This document shows positions 1-8,177 of a stretch of DNA of 45,528 nucleotides, piece after piece. A program made the position numbers and the translations under genes. Origin of the DNA: an uncultured Clostridia bacterium. Its GTDB lineage: Bacteria > Bacillota > Clostridia > Christensenellales > UBA1242. The stretch lies in contig CALVTR010000011.1 of the NCBI GenBank assembly GCA_944362965.1, positions 1 through 45,528 on the forward strand, written 5' to 3'. Within the stretch, counting starts at the first letter, position 1; every line of letters starts with the position of its first letter. Under the pieces are notes generated by a model. It searched no databases. It was given only the letters and a program-made list of their open reading frames with translations, and was not told where the DNA came from.

Positions 1-197
1 GTATGGGCTTCACAGAAGAAGAGATAACTGCATATATTCAGGCTATTACTGGCACTGGTGCGGGGTGGCTGCGTTCTGCTGATGATGGTAATAATGGTAG
101 GCGTGCGTACGGCGTTGGCGTCGGCTTCTATGGCAGCAGTAATGTCAACGATGATACCCACGGCGTCGTTCCCGCTTTGCAAATTCAATTATCTTGA
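1..197 (+). CDS. C-terminal end of a DGR-diversified (DUF6273/lectin-like) protein, partial
   Basis: The frame is open to the left edge, so only the last ~64 residues are visible; the ATG at 3 need not be the start. The text W-L-R-S-A-D-D-G-N-N-G-R followed by aromatic/Gly residues and V-V-P-A-L-Q-I closely matches the ends of DUF6273/C-type-lectin-like domains, whose closing strand reads 'WLRS...GVRPAL'. In gut Firmicutes such ends are commonly the variable repeat of diversity-generating retroelements. A truncated DGR-type reverse transcriptase lies 540 bp downstream on the same strand, and hairpins follow the stop codon, both typical of a DGR target. The role would be a surface or ligand-binding protein whose binding face is mutated. 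The family call rests on motif memory, and no template repeat could be found in the window to prove diversification. Confidence 0.6.
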   Translation, partial: MGFTEEEITAYIQAITGTGAGWLRSADDGNNGRRAYGVGVGFYGSSNVNDDTHGVVPALQIQLS

Positions 198-202
198 ATT
201 TG
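180..202 (+). repeat. Perfect hairpin at the 3' end of the variable region
   Basis: CAAATTCAA (180-188) and TTGAATTTG (194-202) are perfect complements around the 5-nt loop TTATC. The structure spans the stop codon of the putative DGR target. In studied DGRs a hairpin/cruciform just downstream of the variable repeat is needed for efficient homing, so this is a plausible functional equivalent. It is too weak and lacks a U-tract for a terminator. Confidence 0.6.
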
Positions 203-222
203 ACTAATCTTTTTAATCCCGC

Positions 223-264
223 GGCAGGGCAGGCGAAAAGCACTTTGTGCTAGCCTGACTTGCC
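223..264 (+). repeat. Second hairpin downstream of the DGR target
   Basis: GGCAGGGCAGGC (223-234) pairs with GCCTGACTTGCC (253-264) with one or two mismatches. Inside it AGCAC/GTGCT (239-243/247-251) closes a TTT loop. A run of A rather than T follows, so a plus-strand terminator is unlikely. It may be a second DGR-associated cruciform or a remnant of the element that carried the retroelement. Confidence 0.5.
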
Positions 265-299
265 AAAGGAAAATTAAAAAAAAGATAAAGCATGACGAG

Positions 300-530
300 A
301 AAAACATTTTTAATAAAAATCTTATGAAAAAATTTTAAATAAAACCGCATGAAAAAAAATTTAAAATAAAACCTTATAAAAACTACAAAGAGTGCAGAAA
401 AAAGCAAGTGATTATGAAAGGGTTAAAATAAAGCCGCATGAAAATTTGCTTTAAACAATATAATCATATCTAAAAATAAAACAATTTTCAAAATAATCAA
501 TTTTAACAAACATCCGCATGAGAAATTTTA
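300..530 (+). repeat. AT-rich stretch with a degenerate recurring CCGCATGA motif
   Basis: Between the DGR target and the reverse transcriptase the text is AT-rich and repeats a motif like 'AAATAAAACCGCATGAAAA' in degenerate form: near 342 (ACCGCATGA), 370 (ACCTTATAA), 430 (GCCGCATGA) and 510 (TCCGCATGA), with a relic near 320 (TCTTATGA). No open reading frame of substance and no sequence similar to the variable region is present here. The position is where a DGR template repeat and accessory gene normally lie, so their absence suggests deletion. Confidence 0.35.
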
Positions 531-684
531 TATCTTTCACTCATAAAAATTAAAGAAAATATAAAAAAATAAAAAAGTCGAAAATTTAATTTATAAAAAA
601 TAAATTAAATATAAAGATTGAAGGTTAAAATAAATTTACCAACATGGAGAAAAGATAGTGCAGAAGAAGAGTGATTTATTTGTG

Positions 685-753
685 ATGACAAAGACGAAGG
701 ACCTTGCAAAATATATAATAACTCTTTTCAATCTTGCAAACTATTATAGATAG
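685..753 (+). pseudogene. Possible 22-codon gene-start fragment fused ahead of the RT remnant
   Basis: ATG at 685 opens a 22-codon frame ending at 753, beginning M-T-K-T-K-D-L-A-K-Y-I-I. This resembles the first helix of SocA/Panacea-type antitoxin proteins ('..AKYII..'), but 22 residues cannot establish homology. It overlaps the start of the RT frame in another frame and may mark a deletion junction that fused an unrelated gene start to the middle of the RT gene. Confidence 0.2.
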
Positions 754-1273
754 CCATAACTTTGAAGAAGGTAAGGGGCTGCCTATGGGCAATCAGTCTA
801 GTCAATGTTTTGCACTTTTATATCTTGATAGTCTTGACCGCTTTTTTAAAGAGAAAATGGGTATAAAATATTATTTAAGATATATGGACGATATGATTAT
901 ATTAGTTGAAAATCGCACTCTAGCAAAGGAGTGTCTTTTTGTTGCTGGGCAAATGCTTAAAAATATGAAGCTTATAATAAATCCTAAGTCACAAATTTTT
1001 CCTGTCAAAAATGGCTTAGAGTTTCTTGGATGGAGATTTAGTTTTAATAAACAGGGCAAAATCGTTCAAAAGCTTAGAAAAAATACTAAAAAAAGAATAA
1101 TTGCAAAATTAAAAGATTTAAAATTTCAAAAATTTTATAAAAAGATAACCTTTGAAAGAATATTTAATTCACTTATAAGTTATAACGGGTTTTTACATCG
1201 CGGCAATGCGTTTAAGTTCCATGTTTTTGTTAAAAAATTTGCTTTAAAAAACTCTTCTTTAAAGGTTGCTTAA
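734..1273 (+). pseudogene. Truncated DGR-type reverse transcriptase
   Basis: The readable frame (TTG 734, about 179 codons) holds the second half of a reverse transcriptase. Motif 4 reads G-L-P-M-G-N-Q-S-S-Q, with the SQ ending characteristic of DGR RTs rather than the QG..SP of group II intron RTs. The catalytic box reads Y-M-D-D in R-Y-M-D-D-M-I-I-L, followed by motif 6/7 text N-P-K-S..F-P-V-K-N-G-L-E-F-L-G-W. Everything before motif 4 is absent, including motif 3 with the first catalytic aspartate (usually D-x-x-F-F), so some 130-170 residues are missing and the enzyme must be inactive. No in-frame continuation upstream was seen. It presumably once diversified the target gene at the left edge. 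The C-terminus looks intact. Confidence 0.75.
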
Positions 1274-1335
1274 AGAAGCGTTTTGTTTAAAGTGAATTAT
1301 TAAAATAATTATTCAAAAAAAGATTATAAAAAAAA

Positions 1336-1419
1336 GCTATGTGATGGGTGGTGAGAAGCCCACGAAATTCGCAAGAATTTCTTAAAATTTTATGCAATAA
1401 AATTTTAACATCACATAGC
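1336..1419. repeat. Cloverleaf-shaped inverted-repeat element 1 (also a likely bidirectional terminator)
   Basis: Outer arms GCTATGTGATG (1336-1346) and CATCACATAGC (1409-1419) are perfect 11-bp complements, extended by an A-run on the left and a T-run on the right. They enclose three adjacent hairpins: a weak one (TGGGT...GCCCA, ~1345-1362), GAAATTC-GCAA-GAATTTC (1364-1381) and TTAAAATTTTA-TGCAA-TAAAATTTTAA (1382-1408). The last hairpin abuts the 3' outer arm without a gap. It lies between the convergent RT remnant and pflB and could terminate both, but a terminator does not need three extra arms. The same architecture with different sequence recurs at 9515-9617. Confidence 0.75.
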
Positions 1420-1548
1420 GTTTTTTTAATCTTTTTTTAACATTTATAAATTTTAGCGTTTTTTATAAACTTTCCATTATTAAATGTTTTCTTGTTGGGT
1501 TACCAATTTTACCTAGTGAATTATAAATTTTTATCCCAGCGTTTAAAT

Positions 1549-3855
1549 CTATTTCACAGGTTTGTCAATGCTTTCGTGGAAGGTTCTTGCAATAACTTCT
1601 TCTTGGTGAGCACGTGAAAGCTTGTTGAAGTTCACGGCATAGCCTGAAACACGAATTGTAAGGGTTGGGTATTTTTCTGGGTGGTCCATAGCGTCGATAA
1701 GTTTTTCTCTATCAAGCACGTTGACGTTGATATGTTGTGCACCTTGTGTGAAGTAGCCGTCTAGTATGCTTACAAGGTTCTTGACGCGTCCGTCCATATC
1801 ATGACCAAGTGCGTTAGGGATAATTGAGAATGTGTTTGAAACACCGTCTTGGCAGCAGTCGCAGTATGGTATCTTTGCAACTGAGTTAAGTGATGCAAGT
1901 GCGCCTGAGCAATCGCGTCCATGCATTGGGTTTGCACCCGGTGCGAATGGCTCTCCAACCTTTCTTCCATCAGGGGTTGTGCCTGTCTTTTTGCCATACA
2001 TAACGTTTGAAGTGATTGTAAGGGCAGAAAGGGTGTGTTTTGCACCGCGATAGAGCTTGTGCTTCTTAAGAGTGGAGATAAAATGCTCAACAATTTCAAC
2101 TGCAATCTTATCAACGCGGTCGTCATCATTTCCATATTTAGGGAAGTCGCCTTCAGTTTTGAAGTCAACAGCGATGCCGTCTTCATTTCTAACAGGAGTG
2201 ACCTTTGCGTATTTGATTGCAGAAAGCGAGTCAGCAGCAACTGAAAGCCCTGCAACGCCAAAAGCCATAAGTCTTTCAACGTGGGTGTCATGCAGTGCCA
2301 TTTGTCCTGCTTCGTATGCGTATTTATCATGCATATAGTGGATTATATTAAGTGCATCAACATAGGTTTTAGCAACCTTGTCAAGTGTGGCAAAGTATGC
2401 TTTTTTAACCTTTGTATAGTCAAGAACTTCATCTTCCATCTTTGGAATGCCATCAACAACAAGTTTGCCGCTCTTTTCGTCTTTACCTTCATTGATAGAA
2501 TAAAGAAGGCTCTTAGCAAGATTACAGCGTGCACCAAAGAATTGCATTTGTTTTCCAACCTTCATTGCAGAAACGCAGCATGCGATAGCATAATCATGCC
2601 CATATATAGGCTTCATTGCGTCATCGCTTTCATATTGAATAGAATCGGTGAGTATTGAAATTTTAGCACAGAATTTTTTGAAGTTTTCAGGAAGTCTTGT
2701 AGACCACAGCACTGTAAGGTTAGGTTCTGGGCTCGGGTCAAGATTGATAAGGCAGTGCAGGAATCTGAATGAGTTTTTAGTTACAAGGCTACGCTTATCG
2801 TCAAGCATACCGCCAATACTCTCTGTAACCCATGTTGGGTCGCCGCCAAAAATCTCGTCATAGTCAGGTGTTCTAAGGTGACGGACAATGCGGAGTTTGA
2901 TTGTGAATTGGTCAACAAGCTCTTGCGCGTCTTTTTCGGTCAATTTGCCATCTTTCATATCTTTTTCAATGAAGATATCAAGGAAGGTTGAAACGCGGCC
3001 AAGACTCATTGCAGCACCATTGTTTTCCTTAACTGCTGCAAGGTAGGCAAAATATGTCCACTGGAAAGCTTCACGGGCTGAGCTAGCAGGCTTTGAAATA
3101 TCATAGCCATAGCTTTGTGCCATATCTTTAATTTGACCAAGTGCTCGTATTTGCTCGTTAACTTCTTCACGAAGGCGAATCTTTTCTTCACTGTCAATTT
3201 GAAGCATGTCTGGCTCAAGAAGGGCCTTTTTCTTTTCTTCAACAAGTCTGTCTATGCCATAAAGTGCAACACGACGATAGTCGCCAATGATACGTCCACG
3301 ACCATAGGCGTCTGGCAGACCTGTGATAAGTCCTGCACTACGTGCCTTGCGTATGTCAGGAGTGTAGGCATCAAATACGCCGTCATTGTGCGTTTTTCTT
3401 ATCATTTTGTCGAAGATTTCTTCATTTTTAGGGTCCATCTTTTTGTTGTAAGCACCAAGTGCATTTTTAACCATTCTTATACCGCCAAATGGATTGATAA
3501 TACGCTTGAGTGGCTTGTCTGACTGCAGTCCTACGATAACTTCGTTTTTCTTGTCAATATAGCCAGCAGGGAAGTTGTTTATGCCTGAGATGTGTTTAAG
3601 GTCAACGTCTAAAAGATGCACCTTAAGTTCTTTTGCAAGTAGTTTTTCGCAAACAGACCAAACCTTAGCTGTTTTTTCACTCTTTCCTTGCAAGAAATTA
3701 TCGTCTCCGGTGTATTCGGTGTAGTTGTTGTCGATAAAGTCAGAAACATTTATCTCTTCTCTCCACTTTTCACCTTTGAAGTCTTTGTAGTATAGTGAAA
3801 CTTTGTCTTCACCATAAACTTTGTTTTCAATTTGTGTGTTTTTGTCGTTTGTCAT
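1549..3855 (-). CDS. pflB: Pyruvate formate-lyase (formate C-acetyltransferase)
   Basis: 768 residues, the usual full length. The enzyme cleaves pyruvate with CoA to acetyl-CoA and formate in anaerobic mixed-acid fermentation, using a glycyl radical. The adjacent catalytic cysteines are seen in A-C-C-V-S-A-M near residue 426, and the glycyl-radical loop R-V-S-G-Y-A near residue 737. ATG at 3855 has an AGGAGAG ribosome-binding site. The activating radical-SAM enzyme (pflA), normally next door, is not in this window; the neighbours are a repeat element on one side and an RT remnant on the other, so the gene appears monocistronic. Assignment is secure. Confidence 0.97.
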   Translation of the reverse strand: MTNDKNTQIENKVYGEDKVSLYYKDFKGEKWREEINVSDFIDNNYTEYTGDDNFLQGKSEKTAKVWSVCEKLLAKELKVHLLDVDLKHISGINNFPAGYIDKKNEVIVGLQSDKPLKRIINPFGGIRMVKNALGAYNKKMDPKNEEIFDKMIRKTHNDGVFDAYTPDIRKARSAGLITGLPDAYGRGRIIGDYRRVALYGIDRLVEEKKKALLEPDMLQIDSEEKIRLREEVNEQIRALGQIKDMAQSYGYDISKPASSAREAFQWTYFAYLAAVKENNGAAMSLGRVSTFLDIFIEKDMKDGKLTEKDAQELVDQFTIKLRIVRHLRTPDYDEIFGGDPTWVTESIGGMLDDKRSLVTKNSFRFLHCLINLDPSPEPNLTVLWSTRLPENFKKFCAKISILTDSIQYESDDAMKPIYGHDYAIACCVSAMKVGKQMQFFGARCNLAKSLLYSINEGKDEKSGKLVVDGIPKMEDEVLDYTKVKKAYFATLDKVAKTYVDALNIIHYMHDKYAYEAGQMALHDTHVERLMAFGVAGLSVAADSLSAIKYAKVTPVRNEDGIAVDFKTEGDFPKYGNDDDRVDKIAVEIVEHFISTLKKHKLYRGAKHTLSALTITSNVMYGKKTGTTPDGRKVGEPFAPGANPMHGRDCSGALASLNSVAKIPYCDCCQDGVSNTFSIIPNALGHDMDGRVKNLVSILDGYFTQGAQHINVNVLDREKLIDAMDHPEKYPTLTIRVSGYAVNFNKLSRAHQEEVIARTFHESIDKPVK

Positions 3856-3878
3856 GTGTTTTTCTCTCCTATGAGCTT

Positions 3879-3908
3879 AGTATATCACTGATTACCATTT
3901 TATTACAA
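3879..3908 (-). promoter_or_regulatory. Sigma-A-type promoter of pflB
   Basis: On the minus strand TTGTAA (3903-3908) and TATACT (3879-3884) are separated by 18 bp, about 25 bp ahead of the pflB start codon with its ribosome-binding site in between. Confidence 0.6.
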
Positions 3909-3960
3909 ATTTTTTTAAAAGGTTAAATCAAAACACATCAATTTTGTTGTAAAAACAACA

Positions 3961-4224
3961 CAAACCTTACGTTTGACGATTATCCGATAGAGAGAGTTGA
4001 AAAGATGGGGTGTGTTTCCGCTCTCAAACCTTACGCTTGGCGGCTGTCCGGCAAAGTGAATTGCGAGCATAAACTTTGTCTCCGCTCTCAAACCTTACGT
4101 TTGACGATTGTTCACGAATCAAATGTTCGACGACTGTCTGGCAGGTTGAGTTTAAAAAAATAAAATTTGTTTCCGCTCTCTTGGGGCAAAAGGAATTGTC
4201 ATCATAAATGCACTATACGATAGA
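3961..4224 (-). repeat. Dispersed tandem repeat, locus A (about 3 units)
   Basis: Read on the minus strand, three units each begin GAGAGCGG and end with a version of GGACAATCGTCAAACGTAAGGTTTG (split here: GGACAATCGTC + AAACGTAAGGTTTG). Unit boundaries lie near 4190, 4090 and 4025, with periods of ~65-100 bp. The segment 4190-4224 matches, in inverse orientation, 16230-16270 at locus B (shared text TTGTCATCAT and ATGCACTAT). Units differ from each other far more than CRISPR repeats do and have no spacers. The array ends exactly where the decayed LRR gene begins. Confidence 0.7.
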
Positions 4225-4647
4225 GATGCATTTTATAATTGCAGAAATTTAACAAATATAACAATACCAGAAGGAGTAGTAAGCATAGATGATCAAGCCT
4301 TTATGTATTGTAATGTGCTAACTAGTGTAGTAATACCAAATAACGTGACAAGTATAGGTGCTTATGCTTTCTATAGCTGCAATTTAACAAGTATAACAAT
4401 TCCAGAAGGTGTGACAAGTATAGGTAGTTATGCTTTCAGTGGCTGCAGTAATTTAGCAACTGTATATATAGATAGTGAAACCATTGCGAATGGAATAACA
4501 AGCTCAACATCTTATGGTTATTTAACAAACTATGCCACGACACTATATATTAAAGACACGATTACAGTGACAACAGTGCCAAGTGGGTGGACGGAAGACA
4601 CTAGCGGAAGTGATGTTGTTGGTTATGTGAAATATATAAAAGCTTAA
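4225..4647 (+). pseudogene. 5'-truncated BspA-like leucine-rich repeat (LRR_5) surface protein
   Basis: The frame is open from inside the dispersed repeat through 4647 and encodes repeats of the type 'I-T-I-P-E-G-V-T-S-I-G-x-Y-A-F-x-x-C-x-x-L'; at least four LRR_5 units are visible from 4225. The internal ATG at 4303 is only a convenient ORF start. No signal peptide or start with a ribosome-binding site exists, because upstream sequence is replaced by dispersed repeat A. LRR_5/BspA proteins are secreted adhesins of gut bacteria. The C-terminus (V-V-G-Y-V-K-Y-I-K-A) is complete, and a good terminator follows. A fragment left by recombination at the repeat is the simplest reading. Confidence 0.8.
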
Positions 4648-4653
4648 CAAAAA

Positions 4654-4686
4654 AATCTTCTAAGAAACCTTAGAAGATTTTTTGTT
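4654..4686 (+). terminator. Rho-independent terminator after the LRR fragment
   Basis: AATCTTCTAAG (4654-4664) pairs perfectly with CTTAGAAGATT (4669-4679), loop 4 nt, followed by T-rich sequence. A second weak hairpin (AAACAGAC/GTCTGTTT, ~4706-4740) faces the gatB side. Confidence 0.85.
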
Positions 4687-4839
4687 TAAAATAGATTGTT
4701 AAAATAAAAACAGACTAAAATTGTATTTTTTTGTCTGTTTTTTGAGTTTATACTAAAAATAGAATTTTATATTTAATTCAAATATAAGTTTAAATCATTT
4801 CTAGTTATGATTTTTAAATTATTATTTTTTAAATATTTT

Positions 4840-6252
4840 TTATTTCAAGAGTTCTCTTATAAACTCTTCGGCTTTGGCGGCATTGGCTTTGCCACGTGTT
4901 TCTTTCATGACTTGTCCTGTAAACCAACGGAATACCTTTTCAGGTGTGTCTGAGGTGCGGTAGTCTTCAACAGCCTTAGGGTTTGATGAGACAATCCTTT
5001 CAACAAGGGCTTTAAGTGCGTCGCCATCAACATTTCCGCCGTATTCCTTTTCAAGAGCAGTAATTTTTTCGCCATTTTCCCATATACGAGTGAGCATTTC
5101 CTTTGCATTTGTTCTTGTAACCTTCTTTTCAGCAACAAGAGACAAAAGTTTTCCAAGGTCGCAAGGGGTGATTTTGATATCAAAGCTCTCTTCGTCTTTA
5201 ACTCTATTTAAAATTTCAGTCAAAATCCAATTTGTAACTTCTTTTGGATTATCAAAGTGTTTAAGAGTTTCAAGGAAATAGTCAGAAAGCACTTTATCTT
5301 TAGTCAAGATGTCGCTTTCATATTCGCTTAAACCATATTCGCCCATAAACTTAGCTTTAAGTTGGTCAGGCATAAGTGGAAGGGTGCTTCTTATTCTTTC
5401 AACGTCTTCTCTTGGGATTTCGACTGCAAGCATATCAGGGTCAGGGAAGTAGCGATAGTCAGAAGAAGTTTCCTTCTTTCTCATGGTCACACTCTTGCCG
5501 TGATTATCGTCCCATTTTCTAGTTTCTTGAACAATCTGTCCGCCATTTTCTAGAACTTCAATTTGTCTTTTTGCTTCATATTCGATTGCACGATGGACAC
5601 TCTTGAAAGAGTTAAGGTTTTTCATTTCTGTTCTTTGACCGAACTCACTTGAGCCTTTTTTCTTCACAGAAACATTGACGTCACAACGCATTCCGCCTTG
5701 TTCCATCTTACATTCTGCAACACCTGCGTAGATAAGTTTTTGGCGAAGTTTTGTCAAAAATTCAACCGCTTCGTCAGCACTTGAGATATCAGGCTCGGTG
5801 ACAAGCTCCATAAGTGGAACGCCGCCACGATTATAGTCAATTAGCGTTCCGATAGCAGCAGTAGAGTGAACAAGTTTGCCCGCATCTTCTTCAAGGTGTA
5901 TGCGGTTTAGTCTAACCTTTTTATCTTTAAGGTCGATATGTCCGCCAATGCAGATAGGGCGAACAAGCTGACTTATTTGATAGGCTTTTGCAAGGTCAGG
6001 GTAGAAATAATTTTTTCTTTCAAACACTGCAAGGTCATTTATTTCACAGTCCATTGTTAGACCTGCCTTGATAACAAGTTCGACTGCCTTTTTATTGAGA
6101 ATAGGAAGTGCTCCCGGAAGTCCAACACACACAGGGCAACAGTGAGTGTTTGGTTCTCCACCAAAGGAGTTTGCGCAAGAGCAGAAAACCTTACTATTTG
6201 TTTTAAGTTCGCTGTGGACTTCAAGTCCGATAACTATATCATAGTCTTGCAT
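4840..6252 (-). CDS. gatB: Asp-tRNA(Asn)/Glu-tRNA(Gln) amidotransferase subunit B
   Basis: 470 residues, full length. GatB binds mischarged Asp-tRNA(Asn) or Glu-tRNA(Gln) and activates the carboxylate with ATP for transamidation by ammonia from GatA. The N-terminus (D-I-V-I-G-L-E-V-H-S-E-L) and the cysteine cluster C-S-C-A-N ... H-C-C-P-V-C-V-G-L-P-G-A-L-P (residues ~23-50) are the GatB hallmarks; the C-terminal ~150 residues form the YqeY-like tail that contacts tRNA. Its start overlaps the gatA stop by one base (TAATG) with an AGGAGGT site inside gatA, so translation is coupled. Last gene of the T-box/aspS/gatCAB operon. Confidence 0.97.
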   Translation of the reverse strand: MQDYDIVIGLEVHSELKTNSKVFCSCANSFGGEPNTHCCPVCVGLPGALPILNKKAVELVIKAGLTMDCEINDLAVFERKNYFYPDLAKAYQISQLVRPICIGGHIDLKDKKVRLNRIHLEEDAGKLVHSTAAIGTLIDYNRGGVPLMELVTEPDISSADEAVEFLTKLRQKLIYAGVAECKMEQGGMRCDVNVSVKKKGSSEFGQRTEMKNLNSFKSVHRAIEYEAKRQIEVLENGGQIVQETRKWDDNHGKSVTMRKKETSSDYRYFPDPDMLAVEIPREDVERIRSTLPLMPDQLKAKFMGEYGLSEYESDILTKDKVLSDYFLETLKHFDNPKEVTNWILTEILNRVKDEESFDIKITPCDLGKLLSLVAEKKVTRTNAKEMLTRIWENGEKITALEKEYGGNVDGDALKALVERIVSSNPKAVEDYRTSDTPEKVFRWFTGQVMKETRGKANAAKAEEFIRELLK

Positions 6253-7682
6253 TATTTCACCTCCTGCTTTTCAATAAAGTCTGCAACGTTATAGATAAGA
6301 CCTTCTTTCAAGCTGTCTGCAATAAGCTGAATGCCAAGTGGCATGCCGGCTTTACCTTTTCCGTATGGCACAGAGATAGCAGGCACTCCAAGCACATTTG
6401 CCATGATTGTGAATAAGTCTTCTTTATACATACTTACAGGGTCGCCGTCTTTAGCACCAATCTTGAACGCTTCGCCTGCGGTTGTAGGCAAGAGCAAAAC
6501 ATCACAAACCTTAAAGGCTTCTTTTGCTTCTGCAATAAGTTTTTGTTGCAATTTTTTAGCTTTGTTATAATATGCGTCAAAGTAGCCAGAGCTTAACACG
6601 AAGTTTCCAAGCATAATTCTGCGTTTAACTTCTCGTCCAAAACCTTCGCTTCTGCTTTTAACATAGATTTCATCAATATCTTTTGCGTCTTTGCTTCTGC
6701 GAGAGTATTTAACGCCGTCAAAACGTCCAAGGTTACTTGTTGCTTCAGCTGGTGCAATGATATAGTAGCATGGCAGGGTGAGTTTAAAATCTGGGATAGA
6801 AACTTCCACAATTTCCCCGCCGTTTTTCTTTAACAACTCTATAGCGCCGCGATAAGAGTTTTCGCAGTCAAGCCCACGCACAGCTTCTTCAATTTCTTTA
6901 AGCACGCCAACACGCAGCCCTTTAACGCTGCCTGTAATTTCAGATAGATAATCATTCACAGGAAGCTTCAGTGACGTTTCGTCATGCTCGCTTCCGCCTG
7001 CAAGAACTTCAAGCATATATGCGTTGTCGCGAACGGTCTTTGTGATAGGTCCAACCTGTTCAATAGAGCTTGCAAAGGCAACCACGCCGAAACGAGAAAC
7101 TCTGCCATAGGTTGGTTTTATTCCAACAACGCCGTTATATGATGCAGGCTGCCTTATAGAGCCGCCTGTATCAGTTCCAAGTGCAACAGGGGCTAGACCA
7201 GCTGCAACAGCACATGCTGAGCCACCACTTGAACCGCCAGGAACGCGGGTAGGGTCAAGAGCATTTTTAGTCACACCAAAAGCTGAGTTTTCAGTGGAAG
7301 AGCCCATTGCAAACTCGTCCATGTTTGCTCTTGCTATGATAACCGCACCTTGCTCGAGCATCTTTGTCACAACGTCTGCATTATACTGTGCAACATAGTT
7401 TTCAAGGAATTTAGAACTGCATGATGCAATCTTGCCTTTATAGAGAATGTTGTCTTTTATAATAACAGGCACGCCAGCAAGTTTGCCTTTAAAGCCCTTG
7501 TCAATCTTTTCGTCCATTTCTTTAGCTTTATCAAGAGCGTCATCAAAGATTTCAAGCAGTGCGTTAAGTTCTGCCTTTTCATGACACTTATCTATATAAT
7601 ATTTTGTAACTTCATAAGAACTTAGCTTTCTCTCTCTGATAGCCGTGCTAAGTTCAATCAAAGATAATTTTCCAATATCCAT
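6252..7682 (-). CDS. gatA: Asp-tRNA(Asn)/Glu-tRNA(Gln) amidotransferase subunit A (amidase)
   Basis: 476 residues, normal length. GatA is the glutaminase of the GatCAB complex, freeing ammonia that is channelled to GatB. The amidase signature is complete: G-G-S-S-G-G-S-A near residue 150 and T-D-T-G-G-S-I-R-Q-P near 170, giving the Ser-cisSer-Lys triad with the lysine of V-I-I-K-D-N (~residue 75). ATG at 7682 has an AAGGAG site; only 10 bp separate it from gatC and it overlaps gatB by one base, so the three are co-translated. Nothing unusual seen. Confidence 0.97.
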   Translation of the reverse strand: MDIGKLSLIELSTAIRERKLSSYEVTKYYIDKCHEKAELNALLEIFDDALDKAKEMDEKIDKGFKGKLAGVPVIIKDNILYKGKIASCSSKFLENYVAQYNADVVTKMLEQGAVIIARANMDEFAMGSSTENSAFGVTKNALDPTRVPGGSSGGSACAVAAGLAPVALGTDTGGSIRQPASYNGVVGIKPTYGRVSRFGVVAFASSIEQVGPITKTVRDNAYMLEVLAGGSEHDETSLKLPVNDYLSEITGSVKGLRVGVLKEIEEAVRGLDCENSYRGAIELLKKNGGEIVEVSIPDFKLTLPCYYIIAPAEATSNLGRFDGVKYSRRSKDAKDIDEIYVKSRSEGFGREVKRRIMLGNFVLSSGYFDAYYNKAKKLQQKLIAEAKEAFKVCDVLLLPTTAGEAFKIGAKDGDPVSMYKEDLFTIMANVLGVPAISVPYGKGKAGMPLGIQLIADSLKEGLIYNVADFIEKQEVK

Positions 7683-7692
7683 TTTTTTCTCC

Positions 7693-7986
7693 TTAATCTA
7701 ACATTTTAGGCACGCAGAATGAGCCTTTCTTTGTTTTTGGGCTGTTTAGTAGTATCTCTTCTTGTGGAAGGCTAGGCTTTGCTTGATCTTCGCGACAGTC
7801 ACTCAGTTTGTGACTTGTATAGGCAAGCTGAGCATCACCAATATCGCAGTTTTTAACTTCGTCCACAAGTTCAACTATCTGTTCAAATTCAGGTATAAAG
7901 GCGGCAAGCTCTTCGTCAGAGAACTCAAGAGCAGAAAGTCCTGCCAGCCTTTTAACCTCTTCAATAGTGATTTTTGTTTTAGTCAT
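7693..7986 (-). CDS. gatC: Asp-tRNA(Asn)/Glu-tRNA(Gln) amidotransferase subunit C
   Basis: 97 residues, typical of GatC, the small subunit that wraps around GatA and stabilises the GatAB interface. The opening I-T-I-E-E-V-K-R-L-A-G-L-S-A-L-E-F-S-D-E-E is the family pattern (two N-terminal helices), and the tail contains the usual 'P-S-L-P-Q-E-E-I-L-L-N-S-P' stretch. It lies 190 bp downstream of aspS; that gap is almost pure A/T with no clear promoter, so it is probably transcribed with aspS under the T-box. The ribosome-binding site is GAGG before ATG 7986. Confidence 0.93.
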   Translation of the reverse strand: MTKTKITIEEVKRLAGLSALEFSDEELAAFIPEFEQIVELVDEVKNCDIGDAQLAYTSHKLSDCREDQAKPSLPQEEILLNSPKTKKGSFCVPKMLD

Positions 7987-8177
7987 AAATTAAATCCTCT
8001 TTATTTTGAAATTTATTAAATATAAAAATTAAATAATTTTTTATATTTTTAAAAAATTATATATTTTTTATTAAATTTTCCTATTTTAATATAATTTTTT
8101 ATTTATTTTATTTAATTTTATAATTTTATTTTTAAATCAATTTTTATATTTTTATTTTTACTTTTATAAGTTGTTCA

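Noticed and set aside
200..734. Search for a DGR template repeat
   Set aside because: No stretch resembles positions 60-195 even allowing for adenine differences; the region is AT-rich with another repeat.
734..1273. Group II intron or retron reverse transcriptase
   Set aside because: Motif 4 ends in SQ as in DGR enzymes; no intron domain V/VI or maturase domain and no msr/msd-like pairing were seen. The structure at 1336-1419 does not match domain V.
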